Below are positions 7,477 to 16,428 of a stretch of 64,000 nucleotides of DNA, piece by piece; position 1 is the first letter of the stretch, and every line of letters starts with the position of its first letter. The stretch is taken from NCBI RefSeq assembly GCF_008801605.1, contig NZ_VZPJ01000010.1:62001-126000 (forward strand). Direction: 5' to 3'. The DNA is from Pseudomonas brassicacearum subsp. brassicacearum (GTDB lineage: Bacteria > Pseudomonadota > Gammaproteobacteria > Pseudomonadales > Pseudomonadaceae). The notes beneath the pieces were generated by a model. The model was not told the DNA's origin and ran no database searches. It saw nothing but the letters and a program-made list of their open reading frames with translations. The position numbers were made by a program, and so were the translations under genes.

Positions 7477-9471
7477 TCAGGGTTCGAGTCGGCGTTGCTG
7501 ATAGATCCAGTCGACAATCTCTCCGTCCGGAGCGTAACCACTGACAGTATCCCGAAGCAGCTGACGAACCCTGGTGTAGTCATCGTGTTCAATGGCGGCC
7601 AGCAACTCAGCCAGCTTGATCTTGAGCGTGTCCCAAGACAGATGGTCCTCATTGGCACTCATGATCATTGGGTGCTGGGTGGCGACTACGTTGTCGCCGA
7701 TCAGCAACTCCTCGTAAAGCTTCTCGCCCGGACGCAAGCCTGTGAACTCGATTGAAATGTCGCCATGGGGATTCTTTTCCGAACGAACACTCAGGCCAGA
7801 GAGATGAATCATTTTTTCCGCCAGCTCGACAATCCTCACTGGCTCGCCCATGTCCAGCACAAACACATCCCCGCCCAACCCCATGGAGCCCGCCTGGATC
7901 ACCAACTGCGCGGCCTCGGGTATGGTCATGAAATAACGGGTGATCTTGGGATGGGTAACAGTCAACGGCCCGCCGGACTTGATCTGTTTATGGAACAGGG
8001 GAATAACCGAACCGGACGAACCCAATACGTTACCGAACCGGACCATGGTAAAGCGCGTCTTGTTCACCCGCGAAACGTTATCCTTGTCGCCGAATAACAC
8101 GGGGGCCAGTTCACGGCTGAGGGCTTGCAAGGTCAGCTCCGCGAGCCGCTTGGTGCTGCCCATGACATTGGTCGGGCGCACCGCTTTATCCGTGGAGATC
8201 AGGACGAAGTTCGATACACCCGCCTGCAACGCAGCCTGTGCCGTATTCAACGTACCTATCACGTTGTTCAGGACGCCTTCGGCGATGTTGTGCTCGACCA
8301 TCGGGACGTGCTTATAGGCAGCGGCGTGATAGACCGTATCGACATTCCAGGTCCTCATCACGTCCAGCAGCTTGTCCTGGTCTCGTACCGATCCCAGGAT
8401 AGGCAGCAGCCGAACTGACAACGACTCGCGAAGGATTCGAGGTTCAAGTTCGGACAGAATGCTATAGAGATTGAATTCGCTATGCTCATATAGCAGCAAC
8501 GTAGTCGGTTTAAGTGCCAGGATTTGCCGACAAAGCTCAGAGCCGATCGAACCACCGGCCCCAGTGACCAGGACCGACTGGTCAGTGATGCAATGCTCCA
8601 GAAGATCAGGTTGCGCGGGGACCGGATCGCGCCCGAGAAGGTCCGCGATATCCACTTCTTGGATATCATCGACCTTGACGCGGCCGCTGGCCAGGTCCAT
8701 GAACCCGGGGACACTGCGTACATGCAGTGGAAAACCTTCAAGCAGCGTCAAGATCTCTCGACGGCGCCCACGTGAGGAGGAAGGCACTGCCAGCAGAATT
8801 TCCTGTGCGCCGGTTGTGTCGATCATCTTTTGGATATGCCTGGGCTCATAGACCTGCAGCCCAGCAATCACTCTGTCAGCAATGCTGTTGTCATCATCGA
8901 TGAATGCGACCGGTCGCATCACCCGCCCCATGCGTAGTGCGGCCACGAGCTGGTTGCCTGCGGCCCCGGCACCATAAATAGCAACCTTGGGCAGGCCGTC
9001 GTCCCGGTTGGTAAAGGGTACATGCTGGGCTGCAGTAAACCAGTCCCCCAGGAAGTATTGCCGCATCATCAGGCGCAAGCCACCAATCATGATCAGGCTC
9101 AACCACCAATAATTGAAAATGATGGAGCGTGGTACCACGGTTTTATGGTTGCTGTACCAATACACCACCAAGGCCAGCAGCAAGGCCGAAAGGCTGACTG
9201 CCTTGCAAATCGTGATCAGCGCGTCGTTACCGAAATAACGCATGACCGCGCGATACATGCCAAAGCGGATAAAGATAGGAATGGCGACCAGCGGTGCGGA
9301 CCCGAAAAGCCACAAATGCGTTGCAATCGGGCTGGCCAATGCTTCAACACCCAGTCGAACGACGAACGCCAACCAGAGGGCGATCCAGACAAGGACGATG
9401 TCTGTTGCCACTTGTATCGCCCGTTTGTGGCGTCTTGGCAATCCCAGCAGGGCTATTCTCAACTTATCCAT
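7477..9471 (-). CDS. wbpM: WbpM-type UDP-GlcNAc 4,6-dehydratase (copy 1)
   Basis: 664 residues. Four membrane helices in the first about 140 residues are followed by a first nucleotide-binding region (VAIYGAGAAGNQ, about 164-175) and the catalytic SDR domain with VTGAGGSIGSE (302-312). The catalytic Tyr of ordinary SDRs is replaced by Met (M437-x3-K441 in NVMGSTK), the mark of the WbpM/PglF/FlaA1 family. It makes UDP-2-acetamido-2,6-dideoxy-4-keto-D-glucose at the inner membrane. The start at 9471 is chosen for an AAAGGG site and because it matches the 665-residue P. aeruginosa protein; an in-frame extension exists upstream. A close paralog lies at 14340-16349. Confidence 0.93.
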   Translation of the reverse strand: MDKLRIALLGLPRRHKRAIQVATDIVLVWIALWLAFVVRLGVEALASPIATHLWLFGSAPLVAIPIFIRFGMYRAVMRYFGNDALITICKAVSLSALLLALVVYWYSNHKTVVPRSIIFNYWWLSLIMIGGLRLMMRQYFLGDWFTAAQHVPFTNRDDGLPKVAIYGAGAAGNQLVAALRMGRVMRPVAFIDDDNSIADRVIAGLQVYEPRHIQKMIDTTGAQEILLAVPSSSRGRRREILTLLEGFPLHVRSVPGFMDLASGRVKVDDIQEVDIADLLGRDPVPAQPDLLEHCITDQSVLVTGAGGSIGSELCRQILALKPTTLLLYEHSEFNLYSILSELEPRILRESLSVRLLPILGSVRDQDKLLDVMRTWNVDTVYHAAAYKHVPMVEHNIAEGVLNNVIGTLNTAQAALQAGVSNFVLISTDKAVRPTNVMGSTKRLAELTLQALSRELAPVLFGDKDNVSRVNKTRFTMVRFGNVLGSSGSVIPLFHKQIKSGGPLTVTHPKITRYFMTIPEAAQLVIQAGSMGLGGDVFVLDMGEPVRIVELAEKMIHLSGLSVRSEKNPHGDISIEFTGLRPGEKLYEELLIGDNVVATQHPMIMSANEDHLSWDTLKIKLAELLAAIEHDDYTRVRQLLRDTVSGYAPDGEIVDWIYQQRRLEP

Positions 9472-9794
9472 AAACCCTTTACGCATTTTGGCTCGCCCCT
9501 GTCGCGATTCCGCTTTTATTGAACCTGTCGACGTCACGCATCACTGATAAAACGATCATCAAAAAACATACCTGTAACAGCATCCAAGATTAGACCTTCT
9601 CTGACCGTCCAGCGCGAGCTATAGCTCTTATCACCAGCGGAATAAAGCTAATACCTACCCACCGCACCAGGCTCCGGAACACGGACCAGCCGTTACAGGC
9701 TGCAGTTCATAACATCCATTGCAACGAGATCGAGCCTACGGCGCCCGTATGTTAGTGGCTGGGGCGGGCAACCTACCATAGTCACGGGTCGCCA
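9472..9794. other. Spacer upstream of wbpM copy 1
   Basis: 323 bases between the wbpM start and the readable part of the acyltransferase pseudogene. It must hold the promoter for this wbpM copy if the gene is not read through from wecE. I see no complete gene. Some of it may be further-decayed acyltransferase sequence, but I could not recover a convincing reading frame. Confidence 0.5.
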
Positions 9795-10851
9795 AGAAAT
9801 TTTCACGTGTTGGCAGCGATGTCTGAGGACGCGATGGCACGGCGATCGGTCGAAATTCGCGTAACCCTCATTACGCTCGCAGCCGTGCTGCTCGCCTGGG
9901 CAACCTATCAGTTTGTGAAAAACCGCTTCGAAAATTCAACAGTCGCCTGAAAACACCGATCCTTTTAGTGATCGTGGCTTTTGTTGGCGCAGTCGGATAC
10001 GCAACGTTCTCCAATGCCGGATTCCCGCAACGCGCGCCGGTTAAAAGTGCCGAGGAGTTTAACAGTCAATTTGTCGGACCGATTTGGAAGTACACAAAGA
10101 ACAATGCCTGTATCAATCGATATCCTTTCAAAGAGGCTGTATCCTACGGATGGCGGTTCTGCATCGCCAACAAAGATTGGGCGCCCGCCCTATTGTTACT
10201 AGGTAACAGCTTCGCCAACCATCGGTTTCCTGGATTGGCCGCCGCCAAAGAGACGAACGACAGCCGCATTTTGTCCATCGGTGCGTGCCCGCCGGACATG
10301 ATCGACATAACCGATCCCAATGCGCCGACCGACACCAATCTATGCTCTGGCAGCCGCTCGTATCATCAGAAGCTGCTGATCAATGGAATAATTGAAAATA
10401 GTAAAACAATTAAATACACCATCATCGACGGGCTAAAAGGTTGTTAATGATGCTTATATAAAACGTATAGACGAGCGCATCACCCACCTTGAAAAAACGG
10501 GATAAAAGTAATTGTTTTCATCCCGCACATCGCAACAGATCACGAACTGAAAGTATATTATTCTAGGCCATTTAAAAAATATAGCTGACTGCGTAGTGGG
10601 CTTGGAGGCAAAAAAGAGATTGATGACGGTTTTGCGCTTCTGATAACACAGATATCCGCGGCCCATCTGAACGTTAAATTTTCGACCAAAACGAACTATT
10701 TTGCGGACTGTTCAATTGCTCACTGACGTTGAACGGCATGCCAATTTTCCGCGACCAATATGTCCATTACTCGGAGTATGCGAGCCAACAAGTCGCAAAA
10801 ATATTCATTAAATGGGCAGAAACAAACGCACGAGGTATTCTGAACAAGTAA
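9795..10851 (+). pseudogene. Decayed acyltransferase-3/SGNH (OafA-like) O-acetyltransferase, 5' truncated
   Basis: No single frame spans this stretch, but successive frames give a colinear C-terminal half of an OafA-type enzyme. About 9819-9930 encodes a final membrane helix (ITLAAVLLAWATYQFV). After a one-base loss around 9930 the frame moves to KPLRKFNSRLKTPILL and the SGNH domain with LLLGNSFANHR (block I, about 10193-10225). A second shift near 10440 gives NDAYIKRIDERITHLEKTG, a third near 10500 IKVIVFIPHI, and more follow. The last frame (from about 10681) ends with FRDQYVHYSEYAS, the catalytic Asp-x3-His block V, and a normal stop. The membrane N-terminal half is missing. Clearly non-functional; it lies on the strand opposite the O-antigen genes. 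Confidence 0.85.
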
Positions 10852-10928
10852 AAGAAAGTGCCGCTGACTGCAAAGCCGGCGGCACTGTATCTCATACTCT
10901 CCTCTTCCCCGACATCGATCGGGTTACA

Positions 10929-12065
10929 TCAACCGATGGTCTCGGTCAGGACCTTGACAATACGCTGTTGCTGCTCAGCGCTCAGGCCAATCCACAGCGG
11001 CAAACGCACCAGTCGTTCAGATTGCCTGTCCGTAACTTCCAGCGCCCCGTGTGCCCGACCATATCGTTTCCCACCAGGCGACGAATGAAGGGGGACGTAA
11101 TGGAACACCGAGGAAATGTCATGTTTCTTGAACTCGCCGAGCACATATTGCCGATCGAGCCCTGGCGCAAGCAGAACATAGTACATATGCGCGTTGTGCT
11201 GGCATTCTTCCGGCACGATGGGACGGCGTAACAAGCCATCGGCTTCAAGCGGTTCAAGAAGTTCGTGATAGCGCTGCCAAATTTCCAGGCGTTCATGGGT
11301 GATGCGTTCGGCCTCTTCGAACTGTGCCCACAAGAAAGCCGCAATCAACTCCCCTGGCAAGAATGAAGAACCCACTTCCTGCCAAGTGTATTTATCCACT
11401 TCTCCCCGGAAAAACCGGCTACGGTCGGTGCCTTTCTCACGGATGATTTCGGCCCGAAGCGCCAATGAAGACTCGTTAACCAATAACGCGCCACCCTCGC
11501 CAGAAATAACATTCTTGGTCTCATGGAAGCTGTAGGCACCCAGATCACCAATGCTGCCCAACGCTCGTCCTTTGTAGGTAGCCATCACACCCTGCGCGGC
11601 ATCCTCCACAACCCTCAGGTCATGCCGTTTCGCGATATCCATGATGGTATCCATTTCGCAGGCCACACCTGCGTAGTGGACCGGGACAATAGCTCGGGTA
11701 CGTGCAGTGATCGCCGACTCGATGAGGCTCTCGTCAAGGTTTAAGGTGTCCTCCCGAATGTCGATGAACACCGGAACGCCACCTCGGAGCACAAAAGCAT
11801 TGGCCGTCGATACAAAGGTGTACGAAGGCATGATGACCTCGTCACCCGGTTCGATGTTTAGCAGCAGTGCCGCCATTTCCAACGCAGCCGTACATGAGTG
11901 GGTCAGCAACGCCGTGTCACAGCCACTTCTGCTTTCCAACCATTCGTGGCAACGCTTGGTGAAAGGACCGTCGCCAGCAAGCATGTTGCCGGACTTGGCT
12001 TCGGCAATGTAATGCAACTCTTTACCAGTCATGAATGGCCGGTTGAACTGGATTTTCTGAGTCAT
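10929..12065 (-). CDS. wecE: dTDP-4-amino-4,6-dideoxygalactose transaminase
   Basis: 378 residues, PLP-dependent DegT/DnrJ/EryC1 aminotransferase very close to WecE/RffA along its whole length. Seen: SYTFVSTANAFVLRGG, HYAGVACEMDTIM, VVEDAAQG with the PLP-binding Asp (about D155), and the Schiff-base Lys in FHETKN (K184). It would convert dTDP-4-keto-6-deoxyglucose and glutamate into dTDP-Fuc4N. The start has AAGGAAAAT upstream. No wecD-like acetyltransferase or rml genes are in the window, so dTDP-sugar must come from elsewhere. Part of the module lying between the two wbpM copies. Confidence 0.88.
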   Translation of the reverse strand: MTQKIQFNRPFMTGKELHYIAEAKSGNMLAGDGPFTKRCHEWLESRSGCDTALLTHSCTAALEMAALLLNIEPGDEVIMPSYTFVSTANAFVLRGGVPVFIDIREDTLNLDESLIESAITARTRAIVPVHYAGVACEMDTIMDIAKRHDLRVVEDAAQGVMATYKGRALGSIGDLGAYSFHETKNVISGEGGALLVNESSLALRAEIIREKGTDRSRFFRGEVDKYTWQEVGSSFLPGELIAAFLWAQFEEAERITHERLEIWQRYHELLEPLEADGLLRRPIVPEECQHNAHMYYVLLAPGLDRQYVLGEFKKHDISSVFHYVPLHSSPGGKRYGRAHGALEVTDRQSERLVRLPLWIGLSAEQQQRIVKVLTETIG

Positions 12066-12125
12066 TGATTTTCCTTTTGCAACCTATGCCATTCGTCTGT
12101 GACACAGTGAAGATATTCGCTGCAT

Positions 12126-12275
12126 TCACATCTTGATCAGAGCTTCAAGGCGAGCCGTGACGAGGATTTCTCCGGCCAGGGCATCAGGGCATTCAAAAGC
12201 GCCTGTATCTACATAACCGGTTGTCAAAGGGCACCACCAGTTGGAATAGGAACTGGCGCCCTCCTCATTGTCCAC
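12126..12275 (-). CDS. Possible small ORF or gene remnant, 49 residues
   Basis: Open frame from a GTG at 12275 to a TGA at 12126, downstream of and slightly overlapping the 619-residue membrane protein gene and upstream of wecE. The product contains SNWWCPLTTGYVDTG and ends ARLEALIKM. Codon choice looks coding-like (frequent C/G third positions), and there is no other explanation for this stretch. I do not recognise a family. It could be the tail of a lost gene rather than an active one. No strong ribosome site was seen. Confidence 0.3.
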   Translation of the reverse strand: MDNEEGASSYSNWWCPLTTGYVDTGAFECPDALAGEILVTARLEALIKM

Positions 12276-14124
12276 TCTTTTGGCGTAGCGCTTGGCAGGT
12301 ATTTAACGTTTCGTTCGACGCCAACGGCTTGTAAAGCACCTGCGTGCGGCTGGCAGCGAAACTGCCTGCACCTTCCGCAGTCTGCCAGGTGCCTACCTGC
12401 TCGTATCCTTCAGGAAAGGTAACGCCCAAACTGGACAACAGCTCGATTGAAATACTGCGCGGGCCATCGGGCTCCAGCAGCAACCAGGCCGCCGCTATTT
12501 TTTCACAGGACGTGCGGTTCAATGCTGCTTTGGCGAGCTCCAGACTGCCGGGGTAGCCGCCGATAGTCCAGGCCTGGCCGATGTTCTGAGCACCTATTGC
12601 GTAAAGTATGCCAGGGGATTGGCCGGATAGATCGATCACCGGGGTAGACGGCTCAAAACCAGCAGTTCGTGCCATTTTGGTGGCACTGTCGATATACCGC
12701 GCGTACCCCTGCGAGAGAATCAAGCTCGATCCTTGGGGGCCTATTTCCAAAGGAGACGTGTGAAGCCTGAGGGGCTGGGGCTGGCGATAGGGCTGCTCAA
12801 GCGCTGTTTGCAAAAGAGTAGCGGTGACTGCCTGAGCCGCAAGCACCAGTGGCAGCGCGAATAGCCAGCTGGCACGTTCACGAGCCATCGGCCCTAAAAG
12901 GATGATGCCGGCAAGCAACCAAAAAATACCGGCCGAGGCGCCGCCGGTCCAATAATTTTTATTTGTCCCAAAAGCGTAAATATGGGGCATTACTAGAAAT
13001 AGAAGTGCAATCGCCCCATGTGATCCGGTAACGCCTCTCAACGTCTTGAAACGACCTACTGCCAAGCCGGTCAGGATCCCGGCAAACACCACACCGAAAA
13101 TCAGCAGCCCCTGAAAATTGCCGAGTTCTGCAACACTGGAAACTTGAGTTGTCGTCAATAATGCGACCAACGCAAAGAATGCAAGTGATATGGTTAAACA
13201 GAGAAACATGCCGATCTTCTTTTCGCTCCATGCTCCCAATGTAGCAAGAAAGGAAGTGGCGAAAACAATACCGATGGCAAGCTTGGCTCTTTCACTCAGG
13301 AGGAAGTCGTCGATATGCAGGATCTGAATCAGCGTGTGGCCACCGCCAAGGTATCGACCGAACTCAATGCCCAGTTCGACGCGTTCTACAAACTGCGATA
13401 ATGAACCGTCAATCAGCAGCGCACTTGCCAACAGCGGCACAACAGCACTCACAGCGATGAGCAACAACAATCGTATTGAAACCTTGCGCGACAGCAGAAG
13501 GTAGATAAAAACAGCAATAGCCAGCGCAAGTGCGGTGCTTGGCTTGGCCATGAACGCCAACCAGCCGCCAATGCCGATCACTGCCCCACCAAAAGCACTT
13601 TTACGGGTTAAGTTTTTTTCGGCAAGAAGCAGACCGATGCTGGTGATCAACAACGCCTGCAGCGCCAGACTGTTATAGCTTGGCGTGGGTAACCAGATAT
13701 CGAAGAAAATAAGGACGCTGCCAGCCAATCCAGCTGCAGCCGTATGCAGGATAATACGTTTTTCCCTAGACTCTGGCGCAAGCGAAGAAAGGAGGACGTA
13801 AGCCAGGCCCCAAGCCAAGCCGAACGTCATTAATATATTTGCCTGTCGAAGGGCCGCAATGTCGCCGTCGAGTAACCTATACAGTGGATGATAAATAAAA
13901 CCAAATTGCGTAAGCGAAACATCATAAATAAATGGATTTGAAATCCACACAAGATAAAAACTTTCGTCAGTAAATTCGATACCGTAGGCGCTGTATTTGA
14001 GAAGCCAGCCCAGAATCAAGAGTGTCCCCATCACAGAGAGAGTCATCATCGCTCTGGACGAAACTACAATAGCGGGACTTATAAACTTTTCACCTTGGAC
14101 CACTTGATGCTGCTCGCTTATCAT
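12265..14124 (-). CDS. Polytopic membrane protein, GT-C-like
   Basis: 619 residues with about 11-12 membrane helices and a C-terminal soluble domain of about 160 residues (from about residue 455). After the first helix there is a loop with FTDESFYLVW; an acidic pair in the first periplasmic loop is the usual catalytic feature of GT-C glycosyltransferases that use polyprenyl-phosphate sugars. A second GT-C-like hint is HPLYRLLDGD further on. Neighbours are wecE and wbpM, so it may transfer the 4-amino-4,6-dideoxy sugar to the O-chain in the periplasm. I do not recognise a named family; the glycosyltransferase role is inferred. Moderately AT-rich. Confidence 0.6.
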   Translation of the reverse strand: MISEQHQVVQGEKFISPAIVVSSRAMMTLSVMGTLLILGWLLKYSAYGIEFTDESFYLVWISNPFIYDVSLTQFGFIYHPLYRLLDGDIAALRQANILMTFGLAWGLAYVLLSSLAPESREKRIILHTAAAGLAGSVLIFFDIWLPTPSYNSLALQALLITSIGLLLAEKNLTRKSAFGGAVIGIGGWLAFMAKPSTALALAIAVFIYLLLSRKVSIRLLLLIAVSAVVPLLASALLIDGSLSQFVERVELGIEFGRYLGGGHTLIQILHIDDFLLSERAKLAIGIVFATSFLATLGAWSEKKIGMFLCLTISLAFFALVALLTTTQVSSVAELGNFQGLLIFGVVFAGILTGLAVGRFKTLRGVTGSHGAIALLFLVMPHIYAFGTNKNYWTGGASAGIFWLLAGIILLGPMARERASWLFALPLVLAAQAVTATLLQTALEQPYRQPQPLRLHTSPLEIGPQGSSLILSQGYARYIDSATKMARTAGFEPSTPVIDLSGQSPGILYAIGAQNIGQAWTIGGYPGSLELAKAALNRTSCEKIAAAWLLLEPDGPRSISIELLSSLGVTFPEGYEQVGTWQTAEGAGSFAASRTQVLYKPLASNETLNTCQALRQKSGQ

Positions 14125-14339
14125 TTCGAAAAGACTGGAAGGGTACTCGTTGGCATCGGTAAAGTCACCAAGCTAGACGAAAGGTAAGGTGATGTTATTT
14201 GGCAACCCAGAAAGATATCTCAGCGCCTGCGAGTTGCAGGAAATGGACGCTGGCTCAATGAGACTGGGGGAAAGTCACTCCGCACAGCCCACTACAGCAA
14301 GCTTTCGACGCTCACATTATCGACCGCCGAAGTGCTCCC

Positions 14340-16349
14340 TTAACGATCCTTGTGTTTTGGCATCAATCGCCGCTGCTGGAATATCCAATCGACGATCTCT
14401 CCTTCGGGCGTGTAACCGCTTACGGTTTCGCGGAGCAGGATGCGGACCCGTGAATATTCATCCTTGGTAACGGCGGCCATCAACTCGTCCAGTTTAACCT
14501 TGAGTTGTTCCCACGGCAGATGGTCTTCATTGGCGCTCATGATCATGGGGTGCTGGGTCGCGACCACGTTGTCACCGATCAACAGTTCCTCGTAGAGCTT
14601 CTCGCCTGGACGCAACCCCGTGAACTCAATTGCAATATCCCCGTGCACATTCTTCTCGGAGCACACATTCAAGCCAGACAGGTGGACCATTTTCTCAGCC
14701 AACTCGGCGATTTTCACCGGTTCTCCCATATCCAGCACAAACACATCGCCGCCTCGCCCCATCGAACCTGCCTGAATCACCAACTGGGCAGCTTCCGGGA
14801 TTGTCATGAAATAACGGGTGATATTGGGATGCGTGACGGTGATGGGGCCGCCGGATTTGATCTGCTGCCGGAAACGCGGAATAACCGAGCCGGATGAACC
14901 CAGCACATTACCGAAGCGCACCATGACAAAACGGGTCTTATTGACCCGGGCAACATTACCGCTGTCTGCGAAGAGCACTGGCGCCAGCTCATGACTCAGT
15001 GCTTGCAAGACCATTTCTGCCAAGCGCTTGGTGCTGCCCATGACATTGGTCGGACGCACGGCCTTGTCCGTGGAAATGAGCACAAAGTTCTCGACCTGAG
15101 CCTTCAACGCCGCTTGCGCGGTGTTCAACGTACCGATGACGTTGTTGAGCATGCCTTCGGCGATATTGTGCTCCACGAGGGGCACATGCTTATAGGCTGC
15201 TGCGTGATACACCGTCTCGACGCTCCAGGACTTCATGACGTCGAACAGTTTGGTCGCGTTACGTACCGAGCCCAGGATCGGCAATAGATTTACCGCGATT
15301 GATTGTCGGACGATGGTCTCTTCCAGTTCGCTCAAGATACTGTAGAGGTTGAACTCGCTGTGATCGAACAACAGCAAAGTGGACGGCTGCAGGGCGAGAA
15401 TCTGACGACAGAGTTCAGAACCAATCGACCCACCCGCTCCCGTAACCAGGACAACCTTTCCCCGAATACAACGCGACAGAAGCTCGGGTTGTGCAGGCAC
15501 CGCATCTCGACCCAACAAGTCGGCAATATCGACTTCCTGGATATCGTCGACTTTCACACGGCCGCTGGCCAGATCCATGAAACCCGGCACACTGCGTACG
15601 TGCAGTGGATAGCCTTCCAGATACCCAAGGATTTCACGGCGTCGCGCACGACTCGCCGAAGGAACGGCCAACAGCACTTCTTGAGCGCCAGTGAGGCGAA
15701 TCATCTTCTGGATATGCTTGGCCTTGAATACCTGCAGACCAGAAATCATTCGATTGGCGATACTGGCATCGTCATCGATGAAAGCCACTGGTTGCATATC
15801 TCGACCAATGCGCAAGGCTGCTACCAGTTGATTACCGGCAGCACCGGCTCCGTAGATCGCCACTTTGGTAAGGCTGGCGTTACGGTTGATGAAGGGCGCA
15901 TGGCGGGAGGGAATGAACCAATCGCCCATGAAGTACTGGCGCATAAACAACCTCAAGCCGCCGATCATCACCAGGCTGAGCCACCAGTAATTGAAGATGA
16001 CCGAACGCGGGACAGGCGCCATGTAAGATGCGCCCCAGTACACCACGAGCGCCAATACCAACGCGCTCAAGCTGACTGCCTTGATGATCGCGATCAAGGC
16101 ATCGTTACCCAGGTAGCGCATGACGGCCCGATACATACCAAAATGAACGAACAATGGGATAGCGATCAAAGATGCGCTGACAAGGAGCCATGGATGGTTG
16201 GTAAAGGGATTGATCATCTCGTCAAAGCCAAGGCGCACCACGAACGCCAACCACAAGGCCCCCCAGACCAGCACTACGTCGGCCATGACCTGAAGCAGTC
16301 GTTTCTGCCGACGCGGCAGGCCCAGCAATGCAACGCGAAGTCTATCCAT
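14340..16349 (-). CDS. wbpM: WbpM-type UDP-GlcNAc 4,6-dehydratase (copy 2)
   Basis: 669 residues with the same layout as the copy at 7477-9471: four N-terminal membrane helices, VAIYGAGAAGNQ, VTGAGGSIGSE, and NVMGSTK with Met in place of the catalytic Tyr. By eye the two proteins are identical at most positions across their whole length; they differ mainly in the membrane part, the loops and the last residues (this one ends in RRLMPKHKDR). Start taken at 16349 (GGAAAC upstream) to match the family N-terminus; earlier in-frame ATGs exist. It sits 79 bases after the wbpL-like gene, the usual wbpL-wbpM arrangement, so this may be the ancestral copy. Confidence 0.92.
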   Translation of the reverse strand: MDRLRVALLGLPRRQKRLLQVMADVVLVWGALWLAFVVRLGFDEMINPFTNHPWLLVSASLIAIPLFVHFGMYRAVMRYLGNDALIAIIKAVSLSALVLALVVYWGASYMAPVPRSVIFNYWWLSLVMIGGLRLFMRQYFMGDWFIPSRHAPFINRNASLTKVAIYGAGAAGNQLVAALRIGRDMQPVAFIDDDASIANRMISGLQVFKAKHIQKMIRLTGAQEVLLAVPSASRARRREILGYLEGYPLHVRSVPGFMDLASGRVKVDDIQEVDIADLLGRDAVPAQPELLSRCIRGKVVLVTGAGGSIGSELCRQILALQPSTLLLFDHSEFNLYSILSELEETIVRQSIAVNLLPILGSVRNATKLFDVMKSWSVETVYHAAAYKHVPLVEHNIAEGMLNNVIGTLNTAQAALKAQVENFVLISTDKAVRPTNVMGSTKRLAEMVLQALSHELAPVLFADSGNVARVNKTRFVMVRFGNVLGSSGSVIPRFRQQIKSGGPITVTHPNITRYFMTIPEAAQLVIQAGSMGRGGDVFVLDMGEPVKIAELAEKMVHLSGLNVCSEKNVHGDIAIEFTGLRPGEKLYEELLIGDNVVATQHPMIMSANEDHLPWEQLKVKLDELMAAVTKDEYSRVRILLRETVSGYTPEGEIVDWIFQQRRLMPKHKDR

Positions 16350-16428
16350 GAATGTTTCCAGCCCCTTGTTGTTCCTACTCATTCTCGTTATGTCCGGCTT
16401 GACCCATTTCACATCTTTACCCGGGCGC

